DNA of 64,000 bases. It comes from Crateriforma spongiae. Lineage in GTDB: Bacteria > Planctomycetota > Planctomycetia > Pirellulales > Pirellulaceae. Made by a program: the position numbers and the translations under genes. Each line of letters starts with the position of its first letter. Within the stretch, counting starts at the first letter, position 1. Of this stretch, positions 19,460 to 28,389 are shown piece by piece. Where the stretch lies: assembly GCF_012290005.1 (NCBI RefSeq), contig NZ_JAAXMS010000001.1:930001-994000 (forward strand). The letters run 5' to 3'. The notes under the pieces are model-generated. The model did not search any database. It saw nothing but the letters and a program-made list of their open reading frames with translations, and was not told where the DNA came from.

Positions 19460-21631
19460 CTAGCGGAACCGGAACAGACCGTTGAGCCAACGGTAACATC
19501 GGCCGGCCAATGAGATCGGTTCCGCGTCGATTTTGGCCCGAACCGTCGCGCCGGTGACCATGCGAAGCGATGGCTGGTCCAACAAGACACTGACCAGATA
19601 CGAGGTGGATCTGGGATCGGTTTGACGCGCGGCTTCGGGATCGTCACGGCGTTCGGCATGCTCGTTCGCGTTCCATCGTTGTCGAGCGATTTGCACCACT
19701 TTTCCCGACATCCACTGGTCGGGGGCGGCATTCATGATCAGGCGGACGCGATTGCCGATCTTCAGACGGTGGATGTTCGATTGTTGGGCAATCAAGTTAG
19801 CGTTCCAGCGATTGCCCACTGCGATGCTAATCAGTTCCGTGCCGGCTTCCAAAGTGCAGCCCGCGTTTTCAGGTAACGTTGGGTCACCCTGCCACCCCGT
19901 CAAACGAACGTCATCGGTCGTCTGAACGCGTCGAGGCGGTTCTAGTACGACGCCGGCGAATTCGGATCGAATGGTCAATGCTTCGACTCGTTGATCGGCT
20001 CGCGCCTTCTGATCGATAAGGTCGGCCAGCAAGGCTTCGGCCGCTGGCAATTGGTTGGCAACGACGGGGTTGCTGACGGTCGTGTCTTTCAGTGCTTGTA
20101 CCACGGCTTGTTGGGACCCAACGCGTCCGGATGCCATGACTTGTTGCAATTCGGTTTCTTCATTGGACAGTGTCGCGATCACTTGGCCTTTTTCGATCGG
20201 ATCGCCGGGGCGGACGGACAGCGATTCCAGATCGCCGGTGGTCGACACGAACACGCGGGCTTCCTGCGCCGGTGCGATGCGACCGGTCGCCGTTACGCGG
20301 GATGAATAGGGAATCAACGCGGCGATGCCCAGGGCCGCTGTCGCCACGACGCTGATCCAAAGTCGGTGCATTTTGATTTGGTGCCGCTGTTGAGGGTTTT
20401 GAAGAAAACGTCGGGGGCCACGCAGCATTGTTGAAATCATCATGGCCGCTGCGAAAACGCAAAGGGTTTTGCCCAGCGATTCCAAGCCATAGGGTCGCAA
20501 CGCGTACGCGACGAACCACAAGATGACCAGCGTCAATGTCCACCGGTAAACAAACGCCGCGATGGCATAGACGGCCAACACGGTCCGGTACCGCCAGGTT
20601 TCCATTGAAGGCTGGGGATCGCGGATGCCGAGAAAATGGTTGGAAGCCAGGGACGATAGCCAACGATTGGCTTGCTGCGACAGATTGGGGATGTCCAATA
20701 GATCCGAAAGGACGTAGTAGCCGTCGTAACGCAGCAACGGATTGGCATTAAAGACAACCGTGCTGATGCCACAAACCAGCATCACATTCATGGCCACGTA
20801 ATGGACCAAGCCTGGGCCGGACAAGAACCAGATCCATGCGGCCAAAGACGCCAAAATGACTTCGACCGCCATGCCGGCCAGACCGATCGAAGCTCGCGCG
20901 AATCGATTGGGCAACATCCATGAATCGGTGGTGTCACAGTACAACGCCGGTGTGAACACCAACAGCATGGGGCCGATCTGGTGGCATTCTCCGCCGAAAT
21001 GTTTGCAAACTAACGCGTGACCCAATTCATGTGCGACTTTCGTTAAGCCGATCACTGCCATCAAGGTCACGACGGCGTCCAGCTGAAGCCAGCGATGCAT
21101 GTCTGGAAATTCTGCGGCGAATCGTGATGCTGAAATCAGCATGATGATGCCGGCGGAAACGGCCAATGCAATCCAGAACGCCAGGCATGCGGGCTGTAAC
21201 AGCGGCCGCACCCATGGATAAACACGACGCAAAAGTGGTTCGGGATCGACACCGGGAAAACGAATGAACAGCAGGCTGCTGAAACGCTGTTTCCATTGAT
21301 CGGCTTGGTGCTTTCGCCGTTTTCGCAGCAGTTGATCGGCCTGTCCGGCAGCTTGGCTGATCAACAATCCGCTTTGATAGAAACGGAACAGCAGCCGATT
21401 CAATTCGGGTTCGGTCACGCGTCGTGGTGCAAAGCGTTTCTCGTAGCGTTTGCGAAGTTCCGTCAGGTCGGAAACGTCCTGCAGTTGCGATAGCACGAAA
21501 TACTCGTCCGGTCGCATGCGATGATATTGCAGCGAAACCGGATCCTTGGCGACGAACGCCGATTCGTGGGCGTGCATCGTCTGGACGAATTGCAGGTCGG
21601 GACGACAGCGGACGTGAATGCGTTGTGACAT
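19460..21631 (-). CDS. M50 (site-2-protease-like) metalloprotease fused to HlyD domain
   Basis: A 723-aa multi-domain membrane protein. Residues 20-95 look like a small winged-helix/PqqD-like domain (PDEYFVLSQLQDVSDLTELRK). A multi-helix S2P core follows, with zinc motif HELGHA at 201-206 and the second M50 motif NPLLRYDGYY. From about residue 470 a HlyD/biotinyl-like adaptor domain runs to the end (TGRIAPAQEARVFVSTTGDLESLSVRPGDPIEKGQV). The start at 21631 is preferred because it lies 8 bp after the upstream gene's stop. With that GAF-HlyD protein it forms a two-gene unit. Function unknown; likely export or processing across the envelope. Confidence 0.85.
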   Translation of the reverse strand: MSQRIHVRCRPDLQFVQTMHAHESAFVAKDPVSLQYHRMRPDEYFVLSQLQDVSDLTELRKRYEKRFAPRRVTEPELNRLLFRFYQSGLLISQAAGQADQLLRKRRKHQADQWKQRFSSLLFIRFPGVDPEPLLRRVYPWVRPLLQPACLAFWIALAVSAGIIMLISASRFAAEFPDMHRWLQLDAVVTLMAVIGLTKVAHELGHALVCKHFGGECHQIGPMLLVFTPALYCDTTDSWMLPNRFARASIGLAGMAVEVILASLAAWIWFLSGPGLVHYVAMNVMLVCGISTVVFNANPLLRYDGYYVLSDLLDIPNLSQQANRWLSSLASNHFLGIRDPQPSMETWRYRTVLAVYAIAAFVYRWTLTLVILWFVAYALRPYGLESLGKTLCVFAAAMMISTMLRGPRRFLQNPQQRHQIKMHRLWISVVATAALGIAALIPYSSRVTATGRIAPAQEARVFVSTTGDLESLSVRPGDPIEKGQVIATLSNEETELQQVMASGRVGSQQAVVQALKDTTVSNPVVANQLPAAEALLADLIDQKARADQRVEALTIRSEFAGVVLEPPRRVQTTDDVRLTGWQGDPTLPENAGCTLEAGTELISIAVGNRWNANLIAQQSNIHRLKIGNRVRLIMNAAPDQWMSGKVVQIARQRWNANEHAERRDDPEAARQTDPRSTSYLVSVLLDQPSLRMVTGATVRAKIDAEPISLAGRCYRWLNGLFRFR

Positions 21632-21639
21632 TCTTCTGG

Positions 21640-23802
21640 TCACGCCGAGAGATGAAAAAGGATGTGTCGATGCACAAAGTCGATCACGTCGCTGAACCAA
21701 CTGGTCAACAAACGGCGGCGATCACATTGGATCTTGGCGGTGACATCGGCGCCGATCATTGCCGCATCGTTGTTCCAAGGGGCGAAGCCGGACGCCTGGG
21801 CGGTGATATCCGCATAGGCGTCGATGACGTATCGGCCTTGCGGATCCAATCGTGTGGCGGTCGCCGTGGATTGCAAAGTGCCGGCGAAACTGAGTTCGGG
21901 TTCCGTCGCAATGGCGAACCGAAGTGGCAGTGTTGTGGAACCTTGCATCGATTCCAGCACGGGGCCCGCGTCGGAATCAACGATCGACAAGGTCAATTCC
22001 CACGGTCCCTGATCGTCGACGATACGCAACAACGCATCGCCACGGTTGACGGGGCGATCGATCAGACGCTGGCGGATCTGCCAGGCATCGACGCGGCCTC
22101 CGATCGGGCTGGTGACCACCAAATCGGATTGTTGCTTTTGCAACAAATCCAACTGAGATTTCAGTCCGGTCAGTTCACTGGACAATTGGCTTTCTTCCAA
22201 CGCCCAACGTGCTTGCGATGCTGCATCGGCCGAAGGATCCAAACGCATCGCCTGCAGGGAAGCCAAGCGTTGGCTGGCGGTTTGGATACGACCGGCAAGA
22301 TCTTCGACCTGGCTTTCCAAGTCAGCGTTCTCCAACCGGATCAACGGGACACCGGCCGACACCGTATCACCATCGGCGACCAAGATTTCTTTGACGATAC
22401 CGTCGATCCCCGCAAACACTTGCTGGCGAATCTTGGGTTCAGCGTGTCCCGACGCGGTGACGGTGTGGTCGACGCGGATCAGCCAAGCGGCGGTCAACAA
22501 GGCGAACAGAATGACGAACGTCGCCAGCCAAGCGGCGCGACCGATCGATCCCGTTACACGGCCGATGGCCTTGCGTGTTCGCAGTGCGAAAACGCTTTGG
22601 TGTTCGTCGCTGTTTCGCAACGCTAATGCGGATGCATCGGCGACCTCGTGGATCGGGGGGCCGATCGTCGCATCGGGACGTCCTTCGAACGATTCCAGCA
22701 ACAAAATGCCCAGCAGTCGCCCGTCACCCGACAAGGCGTTTTGAGTTTGTCGCAAAATTAAGGCGTCGACGTCGTCGTCATCGTCGATGCGATCCGACGG
22801 CAGCGTCGGGGCGTGGATCGGCAGCATGGCACAGGTGGTGACGCCGGTTTGGTCCAGGTAATCCTCCAGCGGCGTTTGAATTTGTGGCGGCAATTCGCCG
22901 GTGTCCGGCAACAGGACCGGACGGTTCAGCACGGCGGCGGCCTTGGCCAGACGCTCGGCAGAAGCCACGCTGTTGCTGCGTCGATCCACCACCGCCACGC
23001 TGCTGATTGCGGAAACCACCATCTTGCGACCACGCGGACGCAATAAGGTGACTCGATCCCACTGCAGCAAACGACGGGCTTCGTTGACAATGCGATAGCA
23101 CGTCGCATTCATGTCCAAGTCGCGGTGCAACGACCGTAATGCTTGACGCGCACCTTCGGTCGACAAGTCCGTCGCTGATTGATCCGAAAGCCTTTGTTCG
23201 CCAGAAATGGCTAGCGACCGATCGGGCTCCGGTGCATCGATGTGTGCGTTTTTTTGGAAGTGCCGCAGCCAGGTTCGGCTGGCGGATGCGTACTGGGAAA
23301 GACGGCGAAGTTGGTCGACTTGAGTGCGAGGTCCGACGGTGGGTGACATCAGCGGCGCGACGATCAACACGGCGGTCCGATAGGGATCGCTTTCAATTTC
23401 CACATGGTATCCGCGAGTGACCGAACCCGGATCGTGGGTGGGGACGGAGCAACCGACGGCAGCCGAGGTGGCGGATTGCAAAAGTCTGCGGATCGCATCA
23501 CGGTCGATGACGGCGGATGTGGATGGATCGGTGACCAGCATCACCGGCGCGGACCACTGGTGCCAATGCACGGCGACGATGCCGCCATTGAGTGCCTGTT
23601 GAAGATCCGTTGCCAAACGCCGAAGAAAGGACTCTGTGTCGCCGCTGGCCGATGCCAAGGCGGCGACGCGAGAATCGATCGATCCGACATCCGCTGGTTC
23701 GCCCCCGCCGGTCTGCGTGTCATACCGAAACGGCGCGTCAGAATCAGCCTTGCCGTGCGAGGTGGCCGAGTCGTTGGATGATGACGATGATTCGGCGTTC
23801 AC
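21640..23802 (-). CDS. GAF-domain HlyD-family membrane fusion protein
   Basis: A 720-aa protein from a GTG start. Residues 50-185 and about 225-400 are GAF-like regulatory modules (LDMNATCYRIVNEARRLLQWDRVTLL ... GRLLGILLLESFEG). One transmembrane helix (425-442) follows, then a HlyD-type adaptor: lipoyl-like half-motifs around 450-495 (GHAEPKIRQQVFAGIDGIVKEILVADGDTVSAG), a coiled-coil hairpin (495-560) and beta barrel. The architecture puts a cytoplasmic sensor on a periplasmic adaptor. It is followed after 8 bp by the M50-HlyD gene. Neither an ABC nor an RND partner is nearby. An Asp run at 340-345 is notable. Confidence 0.83.
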   Translation of the reverse strand: MNAESSSSSNDSATSHGKADSDAPFRYDTQTGGGEPADVGSIDSRVAALASASGDTESFLRRLATDLQQALNGGIVAVHWHQWSAPVMLVTDPSTSAVIDRDAIRRLLQSATSAAVGCSVPTHDPGSVTRGYHVEIESDPYRTAVLIVAPLMSPTVGPRTQVDQLRRLSQYASASRTWLRHFQKNAHIDAPEPDRSLAISGEQRLSDQSATDLSTEGARQALRSLHRDLDMNATCYRIVNEARRLLQWDRVTLLRPRGRKMVVSAISSVAVVDRRSNSVASAERLAKAAAVLNRPVLLPDTGELPPQIQTPLEDYLDQTGVTTCAMLPIHAPTLPSDRIDDDDDVDALILRQTQNALSGDGRLLGILLLESFEGRPDATIGPPIHEVADASALALRNSDEHQSVFALRTRKAIGRVTGSIGRAAWLATFVILFALLTAAWLIRVDHTVTASGHAEPKIRQQVFAGIDGIVKEILVADGDTVSAGVPLIRLENADLESQVEDLAGRIQTASQRLASLQAMRLDPSADAASQARWALEESQLSSELTGLKSQLDLLQKQQSDLVVTSPIGGRVDAWQIRQRLIDRPVNRGDALLRIVDDQGPWELTLSIVDSDAGPVLESMQGSTTLPLRFAIATEPELSFAGTLQSTATATRLDPQGRYVIDAYADITAQASGFAPWNNDAAMIGADVTAKIQCDRRRLLTSWFSDVIDFVHRHILFHLSA

Positions 23803-24173
23803 AGGTGTGGGCTCGGTAACGAATGGAACGTGCGGCTTCGCGATCAGCGATCGCCCGCGTGAACCGAAGGACCGTTCATCCGGTAACGGTTAGGTTATCC
23901 GTTCAATGGTCGAACGAAATCGATCTCCGATAGGACGATCGGGGCCACAAAATCGGTCCAATCAACGATAATCCGACCGGTGCGAAGTCCAGTCGACCGA
24001 GCGAATCGCCTGGCATGCGGTGTGGAATCGACTCACGTGGCGAACAGACACGCCGGTCGTCACGATTCTATCGACTGGCCCGTGCGGGCACACAAGATGG
24101 GGGGGCGGTGTAGAAAAACGTCGCGGCGGGGCGGCCCCGACAGAAATGCGGCACGTCAGCAGTGACGGCCGTT
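23803..24173. other. Intergenic region upstream of the GAF-HlyD/M50 unit
   Basis: 371 bp without a credible gene between the DUF2237 stop and the GAF-HlyD start. It should contain the promoter of the exporter unit. I see an A/T-richer patch around 23880-23960 but no convincing -35/-10 pair, operator or terminator. Confidence 0.5.
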
Positions 24174-24545
24174 CTACGCGTCGACCGCGTGTTGTTTCAG
24201 TTCGTCCAGATTGGCGAATTCCAGTGCGGATATGTGCGTCGATTCCAGGACGACAGACGGTGCCATGCCGGCATCGAAGGCTTCCTTCCACCGCGCGGCG
24301 CACAGACACCAGCGATCACCGGGCTGCAGACCGGGAAAATCGAACATGGGATTGGGGGTGGACAGATCGTTTCCGCGCTGCCGGCTGAATTCCAAAAATT
24401 CGGCGGTGACCTGAGAACAAACAACGTGCAGCCCCGTGTCTTGGCCGCCGGTGTTGCAACAGCCATCGCGATAAAAACCGGTCATCGGATCGGTACTGCA
24501 GGTTTGAAGTTCGCCCCCCAGTACGTTCTTGGCCTTTGCCATCAT
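24174..24545 (-). CDS. DUF2237 family protein
   Basis: A 123-aa soluble protein matching the DUF2237 family over its whole length: NVLGGELQTCSTDPMTGFYRDGCC, DTGLHVVCSQVTAEFLEFSRQRGNDLSTP, FPGLQPGDRWCLCAARWKEA and the VVLESTHISALEFANLDELKQHA end. Many conserved cysteines (C17, two in DGCC, C48, two in WCLC) suggest metal or redox chemistry, but the biochemical role is not known. The start (ATGATGGCA) could be either of two adjacent ATGs or a preceding GTG. Confidence 0.9.
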   Translation of the reverse strand: MMAKAKNVLGGELQTCSTDPMTGFYRDGCCNTGGQDTGLHVVCSQVTAEFLEFSRQRGNDLSTPNPMFDFPGLQPGDRWCLCAARWKEAFDAGMAPSVVLESTHISALEFANLDELKQHAVDA

Positions 24546-24767
24546 CACGTTCCAAATCCAAGGATTGCCATGTCACCGATGCCCGCAGTCGCCGCTGGGG
24601 CCCGCCTCGGCGTCATTGTAGGCCGATGGGAAACAGCGTAGCGTCGTCTTGAGCCCGTCGCGACAGGGGCCCCCATCAGCGTGAAAACGCACCAGATGTG
24701 GAATTTGATTCTGGACGATCTGGAAGGACTTCTTCGGTGGACCGTCAATCTTCAACGCGTCGGCCGA

Positions 24768-26000
24768 TCAAATCTTGATAAAGACACGACGTCGATAAAG
24801 CCAAAGGAGCATGCCGTAGATGATCAATAGTGTGATTGCACCCGACACGGTGCTGATCGACGCGGGGCCGAACCACGCAAATGAATCACGGCCCAAGTGG
24901 CAGAACAGCACATCACGAATCGGTTCAACGATCGTCCAGCTGAACACGTAGGCCAGGATGCTGTTCGCACCGATGACGACAAACGGAAAACTCCACGATT
25001 GCCATTGGTGCTGATCACAAATCCAGTGCAGCAAGGCCAGCCACAGGAAGCAAACCGCGCCGCTGACCAGCGTCCATGACGGCGTCCAGATTCGTTTGAC
25101 GATCGGGCAAAGATCCGTCCATCCCAAGAACCAACCCATGACAAAGCAGATGGATGCCGCAAGAAGCAGGCGTTTCATGCGTCCGCCGAACGAACGAATG
25201 TCGCGGAACCAACGTCCGGCAAAGATCCCCAACAACATCGTGCCCAGCGTCGGGATGAACGAAATGGTGCAGTAACCTCCGCCGTTGCAAACAAATGGTT
25301 CTTCGCGAGGAAACAAGTTCATCCACCAGACTTCCAGCCGCCAACTGGGGTTGCTGTTTTTGTTCCAGCGTGATGCAAAACCATCGTGGTGATGGGGCCA
25401 ATCTTGAGGCACGCCGACCGCGGCATAATCAAAGTCGTCCTGTGGCGGGGCCGACGCCGCGTACCACGCCCAGAAACCGATCAGAACAACCGCCAATGCG
25501 ATCAAATTCCAACGTGGCGACAGCAACGCGATCACGAAGGCAATGGGGTAGCCCAATCCGATCTGTGTCAGCGTGTCGTCGAAGCGAAATTGAGTTGAAT
25601 CGTGACCGAGGGAACGCAGGCCGATGCCCAGCAGCACCAAGACGGCGGCACGCCACAGGGCGTGTAAAAACAACTTGGTGTCACTGCCGCCGTGACGACG
25701 TCGACTGGCAATGGAAAAGGGCAACGCGACACCGACCAGGAAAGTGAATCCCGGCTGGATCATGTCGTGCAACGACCCGCCTTCCCAGGCGATGTGGGAC
25801 GTATGAAAACTGATCCATTGACAAATCGTGCTGTCGGGAAAGTGATCACCCAATTGATCCAGGTGCATCATTTCCGCCAGCATCAAAAACATCACCATGC
25901 CGCGGAACACGTCGATGCTGACCACACGTCCCGTTTTCGTCGCGGTCAACGCCGATTCATTCGGAACGTCACCGCGGGAATCGTCAGATGGGTTGTTCAT
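24768..26000 (-). CDS. DUF5009/HGSNAT-like multipass acyltransferase family protein
   Basis: A 410-aa membrane protein with about ten helices. The N-terminal signature RVVSIDVFRGMVMFLMLAEMM plus the loop WEGGSLHDMIQPGFTFLVGVALPFS match NagX/heparan-alpha-glucosaminide acetyltransferase relatives (DUF5009), which move acyl groups across the membrane to sugars. Acidic and His residues in the first loop are compatible with catalysis. The substrate is unknown; the sulfatases and deacetylases in the window make a glycan substrate plausible. The DUF2256 gene ends 39 bp upstream on the same strand. Confidence 0.85.
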   Translation of the reverse strand: MNNPSDDSRGDVPNESALTATKTGRVVSIDVFRGMVMFLMLAEMMHLDQLGDHFPDSTICQWISFHTSHIAWEGGSLHDMIQPGFTFLVGVALPFSIASRRRHGGSDTKLFLHALWRAAVLVLLGIGLRSLGHDSTQFRFDDTLTQIGLGYPIAFVIALLSPRWNLIALAVVLIGFWAWYAASAPPQDDFDYAAVGVPQDWPHHHDGFASRWNKNSNPSWRLEVWWMNLFPREEPFVCNGGGYCTISFIPTLGTMLLGIFAGRWFRDIRSFGGRMKRLLLAASICFVMGWFLGWTDLCPIVKRIWTPSWTLVSGAVCFLWLALLHWICDQHQWQSWSFPFVVIGANSILAYVFSWTIVEPIRDVLFCHLGRDSFAWFGPASISTVSGAITLLIIYGMLLWLYRRRVFIKI

Positions 26001-26039
26001 CGCCGGGGTTCCGGATCGCGGTGTGTGGCATCGAGGCGG

Positions 26040-26219
26040 TCACTTTGGGGATGGCGTCCGGTCGGCCGATGACGCATCACGTTGTCGGCGGCATCGCTGG
26101 CTGCAATACAGGACTTGTTCCCAATGGCTGCGCCATTTTTTACGCCATGCGAACGTTCGGCCACAAACCGGGCAAACTTTTTGTGGCAGCGTTCGTTTGC
26201 GATCTCGATTCTTTGGCAT
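26040..26219 (-). CDS. DUF2256 small zinc-ribbon-like protein
   Basis: A 59-aa gene found by reading the minus strand between the DUF5009 and DUF502 genes. It starts [20 protein letters not shown] and continues with [20 protein letters not shown] and QRCRRQR. This matches the DUF2256 pattern: basic N-terminus, C-P-V-C-G-R, W-R-K-K-W and Y-C-S-x-R-C. Cysteines 16, 19, 39 and 43 form a plausible zinc site. The function of the family is not established. The 13 residues after QRCRRQR look like a variable tail. Confidence 0.85.
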   Translation of the reverse strand: MPKNRDRKRTLPQKVCPVCGRTFAWRKKWRSHWEQVLYCSQRCRRQRDASSADRTPSPK

Positions 26220-26372
26220 CGGGTCTTCTGCAACGGGCGACGTTTGGCGATCGGTGAACCCATCGATGAAAAAACATCGTGGGGATTGAGTCGCCGCAAC
26301 AGGGGCGTGATTGCGACGCCGCCCAAGCCATGGGAAACGACCGGTGGCCAGTCACGCATCGACCCGAGCGTC

Positions 26373-27398
26373 CTAGACCTTTTCCGCGGTTCCCGCGACG
26401 GTTTCGCCCGTGACCGGTGCTTTGCGTCGTGGCACGACGGAACCATCGGTTCGTTGTTGTGGCGGAACGACCACACCACAACTGACGATGAATTGTATGG
26501 CCTCGTCGATCGTCAGATCCAAATCGATGGCTTCGCTGCGTCGCACCGTCACGATGAATCCGGTCATTGGCATGGGGCTGGTTGGCATCAGAACGCTTAG
26601 TGTCGGTTCCCCACACGCTTCGGTGATCTCCAACATGCTGCCACCAGTGACAAAGCCGATCGACCAGATACCTTCGCGTGGATACTGAATTGCCACCACG
26701 CGGTTGAATTCAATCTCGCGATCATCAAAGGCAAAGTCCGTGATCTGCTTCACGCTGCCGTAAACCTTGTTGACGATCGGGATCCGCAGGATGGCCGCGT
26801 CGAAACTGGCCACAAACCATCGCCCGACGCCGCCGGCGAACACGCGTCCCAGAAAATAAAGCACCGTCAGGAATACGATCAAAAACACCGGCACCACGAT
26901 GGATCGTGGCATGTACGTCAGTTCGACATAACGGTGCCAGTAAGCCGACGCGCTGGCCGGTCCCGGTGTGAACGGCCCAAAGTAGTCGGCGTTGTCGTCC
27001 ACTTTGTTGACAACGTAGTCCGGCAGGAAGCGGAAACCATTTGGGCCAGGGACATAGTTGGTGCCTTCGTAGAAGAACCCGTCCAGACGGCGGCCCGATT
27101 CGGTGGATGCCTGCGCGCCTTCGGGGATTTCCGCCAACGTGTCGTTGACGTACCAAACGATGGCGTGACGGATGCCGCTTTCGACGGGGCGAAGCACGTA
27201 GCTTTCGATCGCGTTCCAAGCCCAGATCAACACGACGATCGTCAACAGCGGCGGCAGCACCACACCCAGACCGCGCAGGATGGCGCGTCGGAACGTGCCC
27301 CCGCGCGATTCGGCGCGCGACGAAGCCACGCGGATCGCGTCGGCCATGTCATCGGCCTGCGGCGAATCGGGATCGGAAGGTGTTGGAGCGTCGCTCAT
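26373..27398 (-). CDS. DUF502 family membrane protein
   Basis: A 341-aa protein with two transmembrane helices (about 43-65 and 167-190) separated by a 100-residue loop, then a soluble domain. The segments RRAILRGLGVVLPPLLTIVVLIWAWNAI, VGRWFVASFDAAILRIPIVNKVYGSVKQITD and SIGFVTGG ... TLSVLMPTSPMPMTGFIVTVRRSEAIDLDLTIDEAIQFIVSCGVV define DUF502, which also includes plant LCV-like proteins. Function unknown. The extra-membrane loop between the two helices (residues 66-165) is longer than in the short bacterial homologues I know. Confidence 0.9.
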   Translation of the reverse strand: MSDAPTPSDPDSPQADDMADAIRVASSRAESRGGTFRRAILRGLGVVLPPLLTIVVLIWAWNAIESYVLRPVESGIRHAIVWYVNDTLAEIPEGAQASTESGRRLDGFFYEGTNYVPGPNGFRFLPDYVVNKVDDNADYFGPFTPGPASASAYWHRYVELTYMPRSIVVPVFLIVFLTVLYFLGRVFAGGVGRWFVASFDAAILRIPIVNKVYGSVKQITDFAFDDREIEFNRVVAIQYPREGIWSIGFVTGGSMLEITEACGEPTLSVLMPTSPMPMTGFIVTVRRSEAIDLDLTIDEAIQFIVSCGVVVPPQQRTDGSVVPRRKAPVTGETVAGTAEKV

Positions 27399-27576
27399 GA
27401 AAGTGGTTTCAGTCGCTTAGAGTCGATGGTCGGCTCGTGGTTGGTTTTGGGACCGACAAGCCCTGAACAGAGCCTGTGCTTATCCGGCAAAACCGTTGGG
27501 GCCGTTTAGGTGAGCGGTGCGTTTGTCGCCGCCCCGGACGTGTTTCGGCAACGCATCAGCCGTGCCAGTTTTCGAG

Positions 27577-28389
27577 TCATTGGCGAATTGCCCGTGCGAT
27601 GACGCCCACACTGACTCGATCGGCACCGGCCAACTTCAGGACACGTGCCACTTCATTGGTTGTCGCCCCGGACGTCATCACGTCGTCGACGATCATGACG
27701 TGCCCACCCTTAATTCGGCCAAACGGTGCCCGGCCGAAACGGTCCGATGGAAGATAGCTTTTTTTAACGACAAAGGCATCGCGGACGTTGGAAATTCGCT
27801 GGCGATCTCCCAGCCATGCTTGTTTCGCGATCGGTCGCCGTGTCCGCAAGATTGATACAAACGGACGATCCAACTTGTTCGCTACGGTGACCGCCAATGT
27901 TTCGGCGGAACAACCACCTCGTGACAACCGGCGTGTCCAGTACGACGGCACGTAGGTCACCATGTCGGGCAACGGATCCATGTCGCCGGAAAGATCCCGG
28001 AGAATCTCCGACGCCAAATGTCCCGCCGCAGCGACGGCGATCGCCGCATGGCGTCCATATTTCGAGGCAACAACCATGCCCCGGACTGCTTCTTCGTAGG
28101 ACCAAAGCGCATGGGTGCGGTCGATTCGCCAGCCTTTACCAGGTCCGGACGCACCACCACCACACACGGTGCAGCGACCCTTTTTGGCGGCCGATGCCCC
28201 GCCGGGCACTCCGCACCATCGGCATCCCATCCGCATTTTTGGACGCGAAACGGACAAGCGGGTCAGACAATCCTGGCAAAAATCACCGCCACCAGGGGTT
28301 TGTCGGCTGCACAACACGCAGGTCGGCGGCAGGACTAAATCCACCCATCCTGTCGATGGCATACTGATTGTTGACCGCTGGTCCGTCAT
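27577..28389 (-). CDS. comF: ComF family phosphoribosyltransferase-like protein
   Basis: A 270-aa protein. An N-terminal double zinc-ribbon (CVLCSR ... CQDC ... CRWCGVP ... CTVCGGG) precedes a phosphoribosyltransferase fold with the PRPP-binding loop HVMIVDDVMTSGATT near residues 230-244. Family members (ComF/GntX) are linked to DNA uptake in competent bacteria, though many hosts are not known to be competent. A second start at residue 10 (MPSTGWVDL) is possible. No other competence genes are visible in the window. Confidence 0.88.
   Translation of the reverse strand: MTDQRSTISMPSTGWVDLVLPPTCVLCSRQTPGGGDFCQDCLTRLSVSRPKMRMGCRWCGVPGGASAAKKGRCTVCGGGASGPGKGWRIDRTHALWSYEEAVRGMVVASKYGRHAAIAVAAAGHLASEILRDLSGDMDPLPDMVTYVPSYWTRRLSRGGCSAETLAVTVANKLDRPFVSILRTRRPIAKQAWLGDRQRISNVRDAFVVKKSYLPSDRFGRAPFGRIKGGHVMIVDDVMTSGATTNEVARVLKLAGADRVSVGVIARAIRQ

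Noticed and set aside
21424-22626. 400-aa open frame on the plus strand
   Set aside because: Antisense shadow of the GAF-HlyD and M50 genes; Gln/Arg/Asp-rich without known motifs.
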